From positions 992,001-1,056,000 of the forward strand of contig NZ_AP018439.1 in assembly GCF_009937955.1 (NCBI RefSeq): a DNA stretch of 64,000 bases, written 5' to 3'. Below, piece after piece: positions 36,554 to 47,883 of this stretch. Source of the stretch: Undibacterium sp. KW1 (lineage in GTDB: Bacteria > Pseudomonadota > Gammaproteobacteria > Burkholderiales > Burkholderiaceae_D). The notes below the pieces were generated by a model. It was not told the origin of the DNA. It saw only the letters and a list, made by a program, of their open reading frames with translations, and searched no databases. The position numbers and the translations under genes were made by a program. How positions within the stretch are numbered: position 1 is the stretch's first letter; each line of letters starts with the position of its first letter.

Positions 36554-37498
36554 TTATTGAGTGCTTGCCGCTTCATCGAGCATGGTCACGCCAGGCAGGT
36601 CGCAAGCCAGCACAGCCTTGCGTATCGCTTCAATCGCCGCCTGACGGGTAAAACTCTTGCGCCAGGCAATCACGACGCGACGGTCTGGTGCCGGTGCAGT
36701 GAAAGGCAGGTAGCGCAACATGCCATCTTTGGCATCCATGTCAGGTACCGACGCCATCGGCAATACCGTGATGCCTATGCCGGACGCCACCATGTGGCGT
36801 ATGGTTTCCAGTGATGAACCTTCAAAGGTCCTGGCAATGCCGTCACCCGTTGTCGAGAAGCGCGACATTTCCGGGCAAACCTCCAGCACCTGATCGCGGA
36901 AGCAATGGCCATTACCCAGCAAGAGCATGGTTTCTGACTTCAATTCTTCGGCTGACACTTCATCGCGGCCTGCCCAGGCATGGTCTTTTGGCATGGCAAC
37001 CACAAAAGGTTCGTCATACAGCGGCTGTATCATCATGCCCTGATCAGGCAGGGGCAGGGCCATGATGGCAGCATCAAGCTCACCCTGGCGCAGTAGCTCC
37101 ATGAGCTTCACAGTGAAATTCTCTTGCAGCACCAAAGGCATCTGCGGCACCTGCTGTATCATGGTTTTCACCAGGGTAGGCAGCAGGTAGGGGCCTATCG
37201 TATAAATGACGCCAAGGCGGAAAGGGCCAGCCAGCGGGTCTTTGTTTTGTTTGGCGATTTCCTTGATGGCGGCGGTTTGTTCCAGCACACGTTCAGCCTG
37301 GGCAACAATCTGTGCACCTAGCGGGGTGGTGGATACCTCGGTGCCGCCACGTTCAAAAATAGTGACGCCCAGTTCATCTTCGAGTTTTTTGATGGCGACA
37401 GACAGCGTAGGCTGGGCGACAAAACAGGCTTCTGCCGCATGGCCAAAATGTTTTTGCCGGGCTACGGCAACAATATATTTTAATTCTGTAAGTGTCAT
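36554..37498 (-). CDS. oxyR: Hydrogen-peroxide-sensing LysR-type regulator OxyR
   Basis: A 314-residue LysR-family regulator. The N-terminal winged helix is MTLTELKYIVAVARQKHFGHAA and onward. The redox pair sits in GNGHCFRDQVLEVCPE, two cysteines nine positions apart like Cys199 and Cys208 of E. coli OxyR. Peroxide makes a disulfide between them and switches the tetramer to an activator of catalase and peroxidase genes. ATSLET-like FEGSSLETIRHMVASGIGITVLP closes the sensor domain. In relatives oxyR adjoins recG; here an SDR gene and a GNAT gene lie between. Confidence 0.95.
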   Translation of the reverse strand: MTLTELKYIVAVARQKHFGHAAEACFVAQPTLSVAIKKLEDELGVTIFERGGTEVSTTPLGAQIVAQAERVLEQTAAIKEIAKQNKDPLAGPFRLGVIYTIGPYLLPTLVKTMIQQVPQMPLVLQENFTVKLMELLRQGELDAAIMALPLPDQGMMIQPLYDEPFVVAMPKDHAWAGRDEVSAEELKSETMLLLGNGHCFRDQVLEVCPEMSRFSTTGDGIARTFEGSSLETIRHMVASGIGITVLPMASVPDMDAKDGMLRYLPFTAPAPDRRVVIAWRKSFTRQAAIEAIRKAVLACDLPGVTMLDEAASTQ

Positions 37499-37631
37499 GA
37501 CGTTAGTTTGGCACAGACTGAGAGCAGCGTCAGCAAGTGCTTTGTACAGGTAGCAAATTTTTTCCTGAATTTAACAATGACAGGGGGAGTATTTTTTAAC
37601 AATCATACCGTATATACGATATTTGGCTGTT

Positions 37632-37774
37632 TTGGCGCATACTCTGCCAGAAACTAAATTGTGGATGTGATACTTGCTATTTTCAAAACGCTTGATCTGG
37701 CGCAGTATGTCCAGCTTCGCTTGTGCTAAGCGACCGGGGAGTGCGGGGAGTGGCTAGATGTGCCACTCCCTTTT
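37632..37774 (+). ncRNA. Candidate small RNA divergent from oxyR (OxyS-like position)
   Basis: The 305 bases between oxyR and the SDR gene hold no protein gene. On the plus strand there is a promoter-like pair TTGGCG 37632-37637 and TAAATT 37655-37660 with 17-base spacing. A hairpin follows, TCGCTT 37717-37722 with AAGCGA 37728-37733, then a strong stem GGGAGTGGC 37746-37754 with GCCACTCCC 37762-37770 and TTTT. No plus-strand gene ends near this terminator. The transcript would run from about 37667 to 37774. The placement recalls oxyS next to oxyR in E. coli, but there is no sequence similarity to claim. Confidence 0.35.
37746..37774 (+). terminator. Rho-independent terminator in the oxyR-SDR intergenic region
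   Basis: A perfect nine-base GC-rich stem with a seven-base loop followed by TTTT on the plus strand. It may also end the SDR transcript on the minus strand, although no T run follows there. Confidence 0.7.
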
Positions 37775-37803
37775 AAATCTGCAGATGCTTCTCTGTATTC
37801 AGC

Positions 37804-38714
37804 TCAGCCTTTAGACTGGCTCATGGCCTTGGTTAGCTCCAGGTGACCTTGTGCCGCACCGCTTTCTGGCACAGCCTCTCCATCACGCTGGCGCACTTCC
37901 GCCAGACGCGCAGCCAGTTGCTCAGGTGCATCATCCCCACGACCCACCCAGACACCCTGGGTCAGCGTGATATTCGCGGCTTCAAAACTGCCTGCGCCTG
38001 CGCACAGGATGGCGCGGGAGGGGCTTGCTCAGACGCCAGCACCAGCATCGCAGGTACCACATCTGATGGTTGCAACGCCGCCAGGAACTCTGCCGGGAAC
38101 AGGCTTTCAGTCATGCGGGTTGCCGCCGTCGGTGCCAGGCTATTCACGCGGATATCATACTTGGCCCCTTCCAATGCCAGCGTCTGCATCAGCCCGACCA
38201 GGGCCAGCTTGGCAGCACCATAGTTGGATTGGCCAAAATTGCCATACAGGCCGGACGAAGAAGTCGTCATCACGATGCGGCCATATTTTTGTTCTGTCAT
38301 GATGGCCCAGACTGCCTTGCAGCAATGCACCGCACCCATCAGATGCACATCCAGCACCAGTTTAAAGTCGGCGATATCCATCTTGGCAAAGCTCTTGTCG
38401 CGCAAGATACCGGCGTTATTGACCAGGATATCAATCCGCCCCCATTGCGCCATGGTCTCTGCCACCATGGCTTGTACCGCTTCAAAATCGGTGACCGATG
38501 CGCCATTGGCTATCGCCTCGCCACCAGCCGCACGGATTTCTTCGACCACGGCAAGTGCTGCGGCAGATGAACCGCCGGAACCATCACGCGCACCACCCAG
38601 ATCGTTCACGACCACTTTGGCACCTCGCGAAGCCAGCGCCAGCGCATGTTCACGCCCCAAACCACCACCTGCACCGGTCACGATGGCAACACGGCCTTTG
38701 AAGTCTATTGTCAT
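37804..38714 (-). pseudogene. SDR family (3R)-hydroxyacyl-CoA dehydrogenase-like gene with C-terminal frameshift
   Basis: A short-chain dehydrogenase with GAGGGLGREHALALA (NAD site), VNDLGG, NNAGILRD and the catalytic Ser/Tyr/Lys in SSSGLYGNFGQSNYGAAKLAL. The pattern matches the dehydrogenase part of multifunctional enzyme type 2 (HSD17B4). The present frame leaves the family after SEQAP and stops at 37962 with 250 residues. One base later the homologous frame resumes as RAILCAGAGSFEAANITL and continues to a TGA at 37804-37806, about 303 residues. The break lies in a run of four G (38020-38023), where five would restore the frame. It is either a real truncation or a sequencing error. Confidence 0.82.
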
Positions 38715-38828
38715 TTTTTCTCCTGTTGTAATTTGAAGTCGTGGGCAGACTCAGCCCTGAGATGCCGAGTGTATGCTATTTTTTTGGAGATGTAGCGGCA
38801 GGCAGCTCAGTTTTTTAGACGCTGGCGA

Positions 38829-39323
38829 CTAAACAGCCTTTGCGCCGATTTTCTTTTGCATGATGATCGCGCCACCAAATTCCGGGTTCAGCTCATACGG
38901 CGCAAAGCCTTCTGCGCGATACAGATTCTGTGCACGAGTATTGCCCTCCAATACTTCCAGCGTCATCTTGCAATAACCCAGTTGTTCGGACAATGCAGTC
39001 AGGTGCTGCATCATTTGATTGCCTATGCCCTGGCCGCGAAAATCAGGGTGCACGGCAAAGTCGTGGATGTTCAATAAAGACTTGCAGGCAAAGGTGGAGA
39101 AGCCTTCTATGCAAATCGCAAAACCGGCAACCTGCTCATTCACATAAGCGAGTATGGCGCGCACGGTATTGCGTTTCTTGAGTTCGCTAATGAGATTGGC
39201 TTGTGCATAATCAGACAGCGATTCGCCACCACCCATGGGATCAAGCGCATACATATTAAGCATGCTGACCAGGTCTTTGGCATGCTGTGGATTATTGACA
39301 TCAACATTAACGATATTCAGCAT
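38829..39323 (-). CDS. GNAT family N-acetyltransferase
   Basis: A 164-residue GNAT acetyltransferase. The CoA-binding loop is VHPDFRGQGIGNQMMQHL, preceded by SLLNIHDFAV and followed by CKMTLEVLEGNTRAQNLYRAEGFAPYEL, the usual motif A/B order. The N-terminal half includes the unusual LNMYALDPMGGGESL, shared with a group of uncharacterised small-molecule acetyltransferases. It begins a few bases after the recG stop and is probably in the same transcript. The substrate is unknown. Confidence 0.88.
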   Translation of the reverse strand: MLNIVNVDVNNPQHAKDLVSMLNMYALDPMGGGESLSDYAQANLISELKKRNTVRAILAYVNEQVAGFAICIEGFSTFACKSLLNIHDFAVHPDFRGQGIGNQMMQHLTALSEQLGYCKMTLEVLEGNTRAQNLYRAEGFAPYELNPEFGGAIIMQKKIGAKAV

Positions 39324-39329
39324 AGGTTT

Positions 39330-41486
39330 TTATACTCGTAAAAATTCTTCTTTATATCCAAGCCAGCGCTCCAGATGAGCGGCAACGGTGACAGGGTCAT
39401 TTTTTAATAATTCATCGGCCAGATTGCGTGCCTTATCGACCAGCCATTGATCGGTTTCGAGGTTGGCAAAGCGTAACATGGCTTCACCGGATTGGCGTGC
39501 ACCGAGGAATTCACCGGGGCCGCGCAATTCCAGGTCCTTGCGCGCAATTTCAAAGCCATCATTACTTTCGCGCATGGTGGCCAGCCTTTGCTTGGCTGTG
39601 CCACCCAGCGGGCCCTGGTAAAGTAGCAGACAAACACTGGCCGCCGCACCACGGCCTACACGGCCACGTAACTGATGTAATTGCGACAGGCCAAAACGCT
39701 CGGCATGTTCTATCACCATCAGGCTGGCATTCGGCACATCAACGCCAACTTCAATCACGGTGGTAGCCACCAATACCTGACTGTCATTGCGGATGAAGGC
39801 CTCCATGGTGGCCTGTTTTTCTGCCGGTTTCAGGCGGCCATGTACCAGACCTACTTTCAATCCCGGCAAGGCTTCAGCAAGCATGGTGTGCGTGTCAGTT
39901 GCTGTTTGCAGTTGCAGGGTTTCTGATTCTTCTATCAGTGGGCATACCCAATAAACTTGTTTGCCTTCCTGCCCTGCAGCCTGCACGCGGGCAATGACTT
40001 CATCACGGCGGTTCTGGTCGATAACACGGGTGACGATAGGTGTGCGGCCTGGTGGCAGTTCATCAATGACCGACACTTCCAGATCAGCGTAATACGTCAT
40101 CGCCAGTGTGCGCGGGATAGGCGTGGCCGACATCATCAGTTGATGTGGCACCTTACCCGCCTCGGTCTTGTTGGCCAGGTTCAGGCGCTGGCTGACGCCA
40201 AAGCGGTGTTGTTCATCAACGATGACCAAGCCCAACTTCTTGAATTGCACGCTGTCTTGTATCAGAGCGTGGGTGCCTATCACCAGTTGTGCTTCGCCAG
40301 AAGTGATCAATGCATTTGCCGCGTCTTTTTCTTTTTTCTTCAGGCTGCCGGTCAGCCAGGCTGTTTTTACACCCAGCGGTTCCAGCCAGGCGGCGATTTT
40401 CCTGAAGTGCTGTTCGGCCAGAATTTCTGTCGGCGCCATCAGCGCTGCCTGAAAACCATTGTCTATGGCTTGCGCTGCTGCCAGTGCCGCAACGATGGTT
40501 TTACCGCTGCCTACGTCGCCCTGCAACAGGCGTTGCATGGGGAAGGCTTCACGCAAGTCATCGCGTATCTCTGCCAGCACTTTCTCCTGAGCCTTGGTCA
40601 GTGAGAATGGCAGGTTAAGCAAAAAGGCATTGCTGAGTTCACCGACCAGTGGCAGGGCATTTGCGCCTTTGCTGCGACGGGTGATTTGCGCACGCTTTAG
40701 TGATAATTGCTGGGCCAGCAGTTCATCGAATTTCATGCGTTCCCATGCCGGGTGTTCGCGCTCGATAAGGCTATGCTGATCGACATCTGGCGGTGGATTG
40801 TGCAGGGTGCGTATGCTGCTTTCAAAATCCTGCAAATGCAGGGCGGCCAAGCGTGCAGGCGACAGGGTGTCGCGCCAGTTGACGCGTGTCATGGCATTGG
40901 CAATTGCCTTGCGCAATAAAGCTTGTGGCACGCCCTCGCCAGATGGATAAACAGGTGTCAATGCAGTCGGCAACGGTGCGCCTTCATTGACGATCTTGTA
41001 GTGGGGATGCACCATCTCTGCGCCAAAGAAGCCGTGGCGTAATTCACCACGCGCCCGTACCCGCACACCTACCGCCATCTGCTTGGTCTGGCTGCCATAA
41101 AAATTCAGGAAGCGCAGTACGACCTGGCCACTATCGTCAGCAATAGTCACGACCAGCTGGCGGCGCGGGCGATACTGGATATCGCATTCTGTGACCACGC
41201 CCTCGACCTGTACGCTGCTGCCACCACGGAAAGAGGCATCGCGCATGCTGACGATTTCAGTTTCATCTTCATAGCGCATGGGCAGGTGCAAGACAAAATC
41301 CATGTCCTTGCGCAAGCCCAGTTTGGCAAGTTTTTCACTTGCCTTGGCAGCGGTATTGGCCGGACTTTTGGCTTTCTTGACAGGCTTATTGGTGCCGGAC
41401 TCCGGCTGTGCATGGCCGCCAGCCATGGCTGCATCAGCTTGTGTATTCTTTAACTCTACGCTAGCACTTTGGTCTTCAGCGGCCAT
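39330..41486 (-). CDS. recG: ATP-dependent DNA helicase RecG
   Basis: A 718-residue superfamily 2 helicase that regresses stalled replication forks and branch-migrates recombination intermediates. A low-complexity N-terminal stretch of about 45 residues is followed by an OB-fold wedge domain (VEGVVTECDIQYRPRRQLVVTI in part). The helicase domain has Walker A LLQGDVGSGKTIVAAL, DEQHRFG and MSATPIPRTLAMTYY, and the C-terminal QLRGRVGRG motif and TRG-like end. The start is uncertain: there is no clear ribosome binding site before 41486, and the low-complexity head may be partly untranslated. It is divergent from queA. Confidence 0.95.
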   Translation of the reverse strand: MAAEDQSASVELKNTQADAAMAGGHAQPESGTNKPVKKAKSPANTAAKASEKLAKLGLRKDMDFVLHLPMRYEDETEIVSMRDASFRGGSSVQVEGVVTECDIQYRPRRQLVVTIADDSGQVVLRFLNFYGSQTKQMAVGVRVRARGELRHGFFGAEMVHPHYKIVNEGAPLPTALTPVYPSGEGVPQALLRKAIANAMTRVNWRDTLSPARLAALHLQDFESSIRTLHNPPPDVDQHSLIEREHPAWERMKFDELLAQQLSLKRAQITRRSKGANALPLVGELSNAFLLNLPFSLTKAQEKVLAEIRDDLREAFPMQRLLQGDVGSGKTIVAALAAAQAIDNGFQAALMAPTEILAEQHFRKIAAWLEPLGVKTAWLTGSLKKKEKDAANALITSGEAQLVIGTHALIQDSVQFKKLGLVIVDEQHRFGVSQRLNLANKTEAGKVPHQLMMSATPIPRTLAMTYYADLEVSVIDELPPGRTPIVTRVIDQNRRDEVIARVQAAGQEGKQVYWVCPLIEESETLQLQTATDTHTMLAEALPGLKVGLVHGRLKPAEKQATMEAFIRNDSQVLVATTVIEVGVDVPNASLMVIEHAERFGLSQLHQLRGRVGRGAAASVCLLLYQGPLGGTAKQRLATMRESNDGFEIARKDLELRGPGEFLGARQSGEAMLRFANLETDQWLVDKARNLADELLKNDPVTVAAHLERWLGYKEEFLRV

Positions 41487-41680
41487 GAGGTGTAAAATGG
41501 TGGGTTTTGCTGTCAGCTTACTTTTTCAGGAAATTCACAAAACCCTGGTTGCAGGCTGTTTGCCTGTGATCTTACCCGGGTTTGCTACGATAGTGTGCAT
41601 TCTACTGGTATTTTATACAGTGTAAAGTAGCTTTATGTCTGTTTTTCCTGTTTTACCCCTGATTTTTGTAGATTTTTTGC

Positions 41681-43856
<2,176 letters not shown>

Positions 43857-43992
43857 CGTAGTGTCTTATTGATTGTCTTATTTAATACGGTAAATAATGA
43901 CGGACTGATCAGTAATACGAATTATATTCAGGCCGCTTGCAGGCAAAATGACGCTCTCGTCCGAGTGGACAAATGAATACTAGAGGTCTGAT

Positions 43993-45516
43993 ATGAATTA
44001 TCATCCCGTCATTATTGCCGGCGGCGGCATTTCTGGTCTGTATTGCGCCTGGCGTCTGGCCTTGTCCGGGCAAAAAGTCGTGGTGCTGGAAGCCTCATCT
44101 GACCGCTGGGGTGGCCGCATAGAGACTGAAGATCTCGATGGCTTCATCGCTGAATGGGGCCCTATGCGTTTCGAGCCCACCCTGCAGCCGCGCTTCGATA
44201 AATTGTGCCGTGACCTGGGTGTCAAACTGACCGAGTTCAGTGGCCCAGAAGGTGAAGAGGTCAATGCCCCCACCTATGATTTGCCCGCAGAAGAAATGGG
44301 GCTCAATTCCCTGCAACTATTGAAGCGTGGCATCATGCTGGTCATGGGGCAAGACCCAGAAGACCAGGCCTGGATAGATGCCCAGACTGAGGCTGACTAC
44401 CAGCGCATGCGCAAACATGCGCAACTCAATGGCCAGCCGCTGTGGAGCATGGGCTTCTGGAACGCCATGTCTGCCGAAGGTGCGCTCAGCCACCTGGCGC
44501 TGACCAAGCTGCGTGATACTGGCACCTTCTATCACATGATCCCGGAAAACCTGAACGCGATAGAGTGGATCATCTGGTGGCTGCGCGCCCTGAAAACCGT
44601 GGGCCAGCAACTGGCCAGCGTTGATGGCGGCACGGCAAAACTGACAGAGAGCCTGATGGCCAAATTACGCGGCCTTAGCAATGTCACTCTGGCCGGTGGT
44701 CATATGCTCACCAGTTTCAAGCAAATCGCCATGGGCCAGCCCCGGCTGGAGCTCGATGTACATACCAAGAACGGCAATATACAGTTGCAGACCGACAGGC
44801 TGATCCTGGCCTTGCCAAGAATGCCGCTGGTGAAACTGGCGTCCTGCCTGCCTGAACACGTCTCTTCACAGCTTGATGCGGTGAATGGCTTCCCCATGCT
44901 GAAATTGTTCTTCGTGACAGATTCACCCTGGTGGGATTATTCACAGCGCCCGCAACAATACGCGAGTTGTCTGCCTACCCGTGAAATCCATTATTTCCGC
45001 CGCCCGCAAGGCCAGGACAAGGATGGTCATGGCATGGTTTTGCTGTACATGGACCGCCCATCGACAGAATTCTGGAAACACTATGTCATGGAAACCGACA
45101 AACATGACCGCGCCGAGATAGACCAGAACGTCAAGATCGTTGATGCCTTTTCCCTGTTCGTCGCGCGTGATGTGAAACGCCTCGTCGATATCAAGCGCTC
45201 AGGCCTGAAACTGACTGACCAGGCCCAGCACATGTTTGAAGAAAAATCGCTGGAAGATACCCGCGACTTCATCAAGAATTCCATTGTCACCTATGGCATA
45301 CGCGACTGGGCCAGGGCTCCCTATGGCGCGGCCAATCATGGCTGGCAACCGGGTGTGCGTTCCTGGAAAGTCATGGACGTGTTCAAGGCCTTTGACTTTG
45401 GCAGCGGTGCCAAGAATATCCACATCGTTGGCGAGGCATATTCCGATTACCAGGGCTTTGTTGAGGGAGCTTTGAATACCTCGGAACTGGCTTTGGCGAC
45501 TATACGTTCCAACTAA
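43993..45516 (+). CDS. Flavin amine-oxidase-like FAD-dependent oxidoreductase
   Basis: A 507-residue flavoprotein. The N-terminal dinucleotide-binding fold AGGGISGLYCAWRLALSG, with VVLEASSDRWGGRIET after it, is the signature of the amine-oxidase/phytoene-desaturase superfamily. The C-terminal FAD-contact region is GEAYSDYQGFVEGALNTSELAL. No signal peptide is visible. The middle substrate domain gives no firm clue, so monoamine, amino acid or polyamine oxidase are all possible. The gene lies between tgt and a DUF945 gene and has its own terminator. Confidence 0.85.
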   Translation: MNYHPVIIAGGGISGLYCAWRLALSGQKVVVLEASSDRWGGRIETEDLDGFIAEWGPMRFEPTLQPRFDKLCRDLGVKLTEFSGPEGEEVNAPTYDLPAEEMGLNSLQLLKRGIMLVMGQDPEDQAWIDAQTEADYQRMRKHAQLNGQPLWSMGFWNAMSAEGALSHLALTKLRDTGTFYHMIPENLNAIEWIIWWLRALKTVGQQLASVDGGTAKLTESLMAKLRGLSNVTLAGGHMLTSFKQIAMGQPRLELDVHTKNGNIQLQTDRLILALPRMPLVKLASCLPEHVSSQLDAVNGFPMLKLFFVTDSPWWDYSQRPQQYASCLPTREIHYFRRPQGQDKDGHGMVLLYMDRPSTEFWKHYVMETDKHDRAEIDQNVKIVDAFSLFVARDVKRLVDIKRSGLKLTDQAQHMFEEKSLEDTRDFIKNSIVTYGIRDWARAPYGAANHGWQPGVRSWKVMDVFKAFDFGSGAKNIHIVGEAYSDYQGFVEGALNTSELALATIRSN

Positions 45517-45536
45517 CGCAGAAAAAACCAGCAGGC

Positions 45537-45568
45537 AAGGCAGCAAGCGCAAGTTTGCTGCCTTTTTT
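45537..45568 (+). terminator. Rho-independent terminator after the FAD oxidoreductase gene
   Basis: AAGGCAGCAA at 45537-45546 pairs with TTGCTGCCTT at 45555-45564, then T residues. Confidence 0.9.
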
Positions 45569-45726
45569 CTTTTTATCATGCATTTTAAATGAGAGAAATA
45601 TTGCTACATACCAAAGTATTGAAGTCAAATGCAAGAATGACAATCCAGGGGAAGCTTGTTACACTTTGCGCAGATCATATTGATCCTGGCCATCTGGCAA
45701 GCAAGTAATTCACACGGAGGAAGTTT

Positions 45727-47202
45727 GTGAGTAAAAGTACGAAACTGATTGCAGTAGTCGCGGTTCTGGCAGTGGCATATCCTGCTGCCGCCTGGTACAC
45801 CGGAAAAAGTGTAGAAGCCAAGCTGACAGAATCCAGCCAGAATCAGGCTAAATCTTCTCCCTATGTCAAAGTCATCAAGCAAGATTATCAGCGCGGTATC
45901 TTTTCTTCTACCCAGGATACGACGCTGGAGCTGACTTTCCCCGGCATGAAAAAACCGGATTTTCCCATGCCGGGTGCTGACACCGGTGCTGACACAAATG
46001 CTGCTGAGCAGCCAGCTACCGATAATCCTGCAACGGCAGCTAGCCCTGCAGCAGAACCTGCTGTGGCAGAGAAGGCGTCGAAACCGCTGCAGATACATTT
46101 CATTAACCACATCCAGCATGGCCCGCTGCCTGCATTCCGTGGTTATGGTGCGGCCCTGATCAAGACAGAACTGGTGCTGGATGCAGAAAGCAAGGCGCAG
46201 CTTGCCAAGCTGTTTGGTACTGCCAACGCACTTGAGATCACTTCCCGCCTCAATTATGGTGGCAGTGGCCGTGTCAGTATTTCCAGCCCGGCATTCAATA
46301 CCGTCATGGAAAAAGACAAGGAAAAAGTCAACTGGCAGGGCTTAAGTCTGGAAGTTGGCTTTGAAAAAGATTACAAGGCATTTAATGTCGTCATGAGTGC
46401 CCCTGGTTTGACCGTCGATGGGCTGGAAGGTCAGTCATTCAAACTGGGAGCGGTCAGCCTCAAAGGTGAAGTAACGCAGGCTTATCCAGGTACCCGACTT
46501 TATTTGGGCAAGACTGAAACCACTGTTGCCAATATCAGCTATACCGATAAAGTCGAAGCCAAGAAAAGTTTTACTCTGGATCAGTTCAAGCTCGGCACTG
46601 AAGCCAATATGAAAGATGAGCTCATGGACTTTGTCGCCAGGATAGGCGTTGCCAAACTCAGCTTTGATAATCAAGAGTTTACTGATTTCCATTACGACTA
46701 TGGTGTAAAGCGCATTCATGGCCCATCCCTGGCAAAAATTTCTGTTGCCTATACCGATGTGATGAGCGCGCCTGGTGATCCTGACAAAAGAGCTGCCCTG
46801 ACAGCCGTGTGGGATGAAGTTGCGGCTATTGTTTTGCAAAAAGAACCAGAGCTGGTGCTGGAGCGCCTGAGTGTCATGACGGTCGATGGCGAGGCAAAAC
46901 TCGCAGGTTCTGCCAAGCTTGCAGGTGCAACAGCGGCAGATACAGCCAACCCTATGTTGCTGCTGCCAAAATTGCAAAGCAACCTGGATGTGACTTTGAC
47001 AGAAGCGCTGGTCGCCAAACTTGGCGGGGCGAGCCAAAAAGATCCGGAAGCCCAAAAAGCTGCCCAGGCTGCCATGGCCCAACAAATACAGGCTTTCGAG
47101 GGCCAGGGTTTTATCACCCGCAGCGGCAAACTGCTGAGTTCCAAAATCGAATGGAAGCAGGGCGCTTTGACCATCAACGGCAAACCATTTAGCAAGCAAT
47201 AA
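45727..47202 (+). CDS. DUF945 (YdgA-like) family protein
   Basis: A 491-residue protein with an N-terminal hydrophobic signal or anchor (TKLIAVVAVLAVAYPAAAWYTG), so most of it lies in the periplasm. The GTG at 45727 is the start, with GGAGG six bases before it. VKVIKQDYQRGIFSSTQDTTLELTF and the FINHIQHGPLP block match DUF945 proteins such as E. coli YdgA. An alanine- and proline-rich insert lies near residues 80-115. The function is unknown, though the family is widely kept in the envelope of gram-negative bacteria. A strong terminator follows. Confidence 0.86.
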   Translation: MSKSTKLIAVVAVLAVAYPAAAWYTGKSVEAKLTESSQNQAKSSPYVKVIKQDYQRGIFSSTQDTTLELTFPGMKKPDFPMPGADTGADTNAAEQPATDNPATAASPAAEPAVAEKASKPLQIHFINHIQHGPLPAFRGYGAALIKTELVLDAESKAQLAKLFGTANALEITSRLNYGGSGRVSISSPAFNTVMEKDKEKVNWQGLSLEVGFEKDYKAFNVVMSAPGLTVDGLEGQSFKLGAVSLKGEVTQAYPGTRLYLGKTETTVANISYTDKVEAKKSFTLDQFKLGTEANMKDELMDFVARIGVAKLSFDNQEFTDFHYDYGVKRIHGPSLAKISVAYTDVMSAPGDPDKRAALTAVWDEVAAIVLQKEPELVLERLSVMTVDGEAKLAGSAKLAGATAADTANPMLLLPKLQSNLDVTLTEALVAKLGGASQKDPEAQKAAQAAMAQQIQAFEGQGFITRSGKLLSSKIEWKQGALTINGKPFSKQ

Positions 47203-47239
47203 GTATTGCTGTTGTAAAATTTGCATTTATTCGGTCTAT

Positions 47240-47283
47240 GCAGGCAATCATGCGGGTGCCCCGATGATTGCCTGCCTTTTTTT
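47240..47283 (+). terminator. Rho-independent terminator after the DUF945 gene
   Basis: GCAGGCAATCAT at 47240-47251 pairs with ATGATTGCCTGC at 47264-47275, a 12-base perfect stem, followed by a T tract. Confidence 0.92.
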
Positions 47284-47360
47284 GCGCGGCTTTCTTTACA
47301 GATATCCCGACAATTTCCAGCATTTCGCATGGGCGATGCTAAAATACGCCGCTTTGCCGA

Positions 47361-47388
47361 TTGAAAAATAGGCATTTGGTGCTATATA
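47361..47388 (+). promoter_or_regulatory. Promoter candidate for yajC-secD-secF
   Basis: TTGAAA at 47361-47366, a 16-base spacer and TATATA at 47383-47388, about 90 bases before the yajC start. Confidence 0.5.
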
Positions 47389-47477
47389 CCAGGAATTGAG
47401 CAATAATTGCGGCAATTTATATCCGGGTTTTAGCCAGGAAATTAGAATTTCATTATTAAAATGACAGGAGTCTGAAC

Positions 47478-47804
47478 GTGTTTATTTCCAATGCTTACGC
47501 ACAAGCAGCCGCTGGCGGCGATCTCCAGAGCAATCTGCTGACTATGTGGCCTTTGCTCCTGATGGTAGCAGTAATGTATTTCCTGATGATACGCCCTCAG
47601 ATGAAGCGTCAGAAAGAGCAAAGGGCAATGATGGATGCCCTGGCAAAGAATGATGAAGTGGTCACAGCAGGCGGTATCCTGGGTAAAGTAGTCAAGGTCA
47701 GTGATGCCTATGTGACCATAGAAATCGCCAACGGTACAGAAGTGGTCGTACAAAAGATGTCCATCACCATGATGCTGCCCAAGGGCACGATTAAAGCGAT
47801 TTAA
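47478..47804 (+). CDS. yajC: Preprotein translocase subunit YajC
   Basis: A 108-residue single-pass membrane protein associated with SecDF. It starts with GTG at 47478 behind ACAGGAG and reads MFISNAYAQAAAGG. The helix MWPLLLMVAVMYFLMIRPQMKRQKEQRAM is the family signature, followed by a small cytoplasmic domain (GDEVVTAGG-like DEVVTAGGILGKVVKV). It is the first gene of yajC-secD-secF; a hairpin with T residues between yajC and secD may weaken readthrough. Confidence 0.97.
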   Translation: MFISNAYAQAAAGGDLQSNLLTMWPLLLMVAVMYFLMIRPQMKRQKEQRAMMDALAKNDEVVTAGGILGKVVKVSDAYVTIEIANGTEVVVQKMSITMMLPKGTIKAI

Positions 47805-47818
47805 TCAGCAAAACACGG

Positions 47819-47860
47819 CAACGCAGTCCAAAAATAAACTGGGCTGCGTTGTGCTTTTTT
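47819..47860 (+). terminator. Terminator-like hairpin between yajC and secD
   Basis: CAACGCAG at 47819-47826 pairs with CTGCGTTG at 47844-47851, followed within two bases by a run of T. As secD starts 24 bases later, it may act as an attenuator that sets the ratio of YajC to SecD. Confidence 0.7.
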
Positions 47861-47883
47861 AGCTTCCAATTATTTTCCCCATT

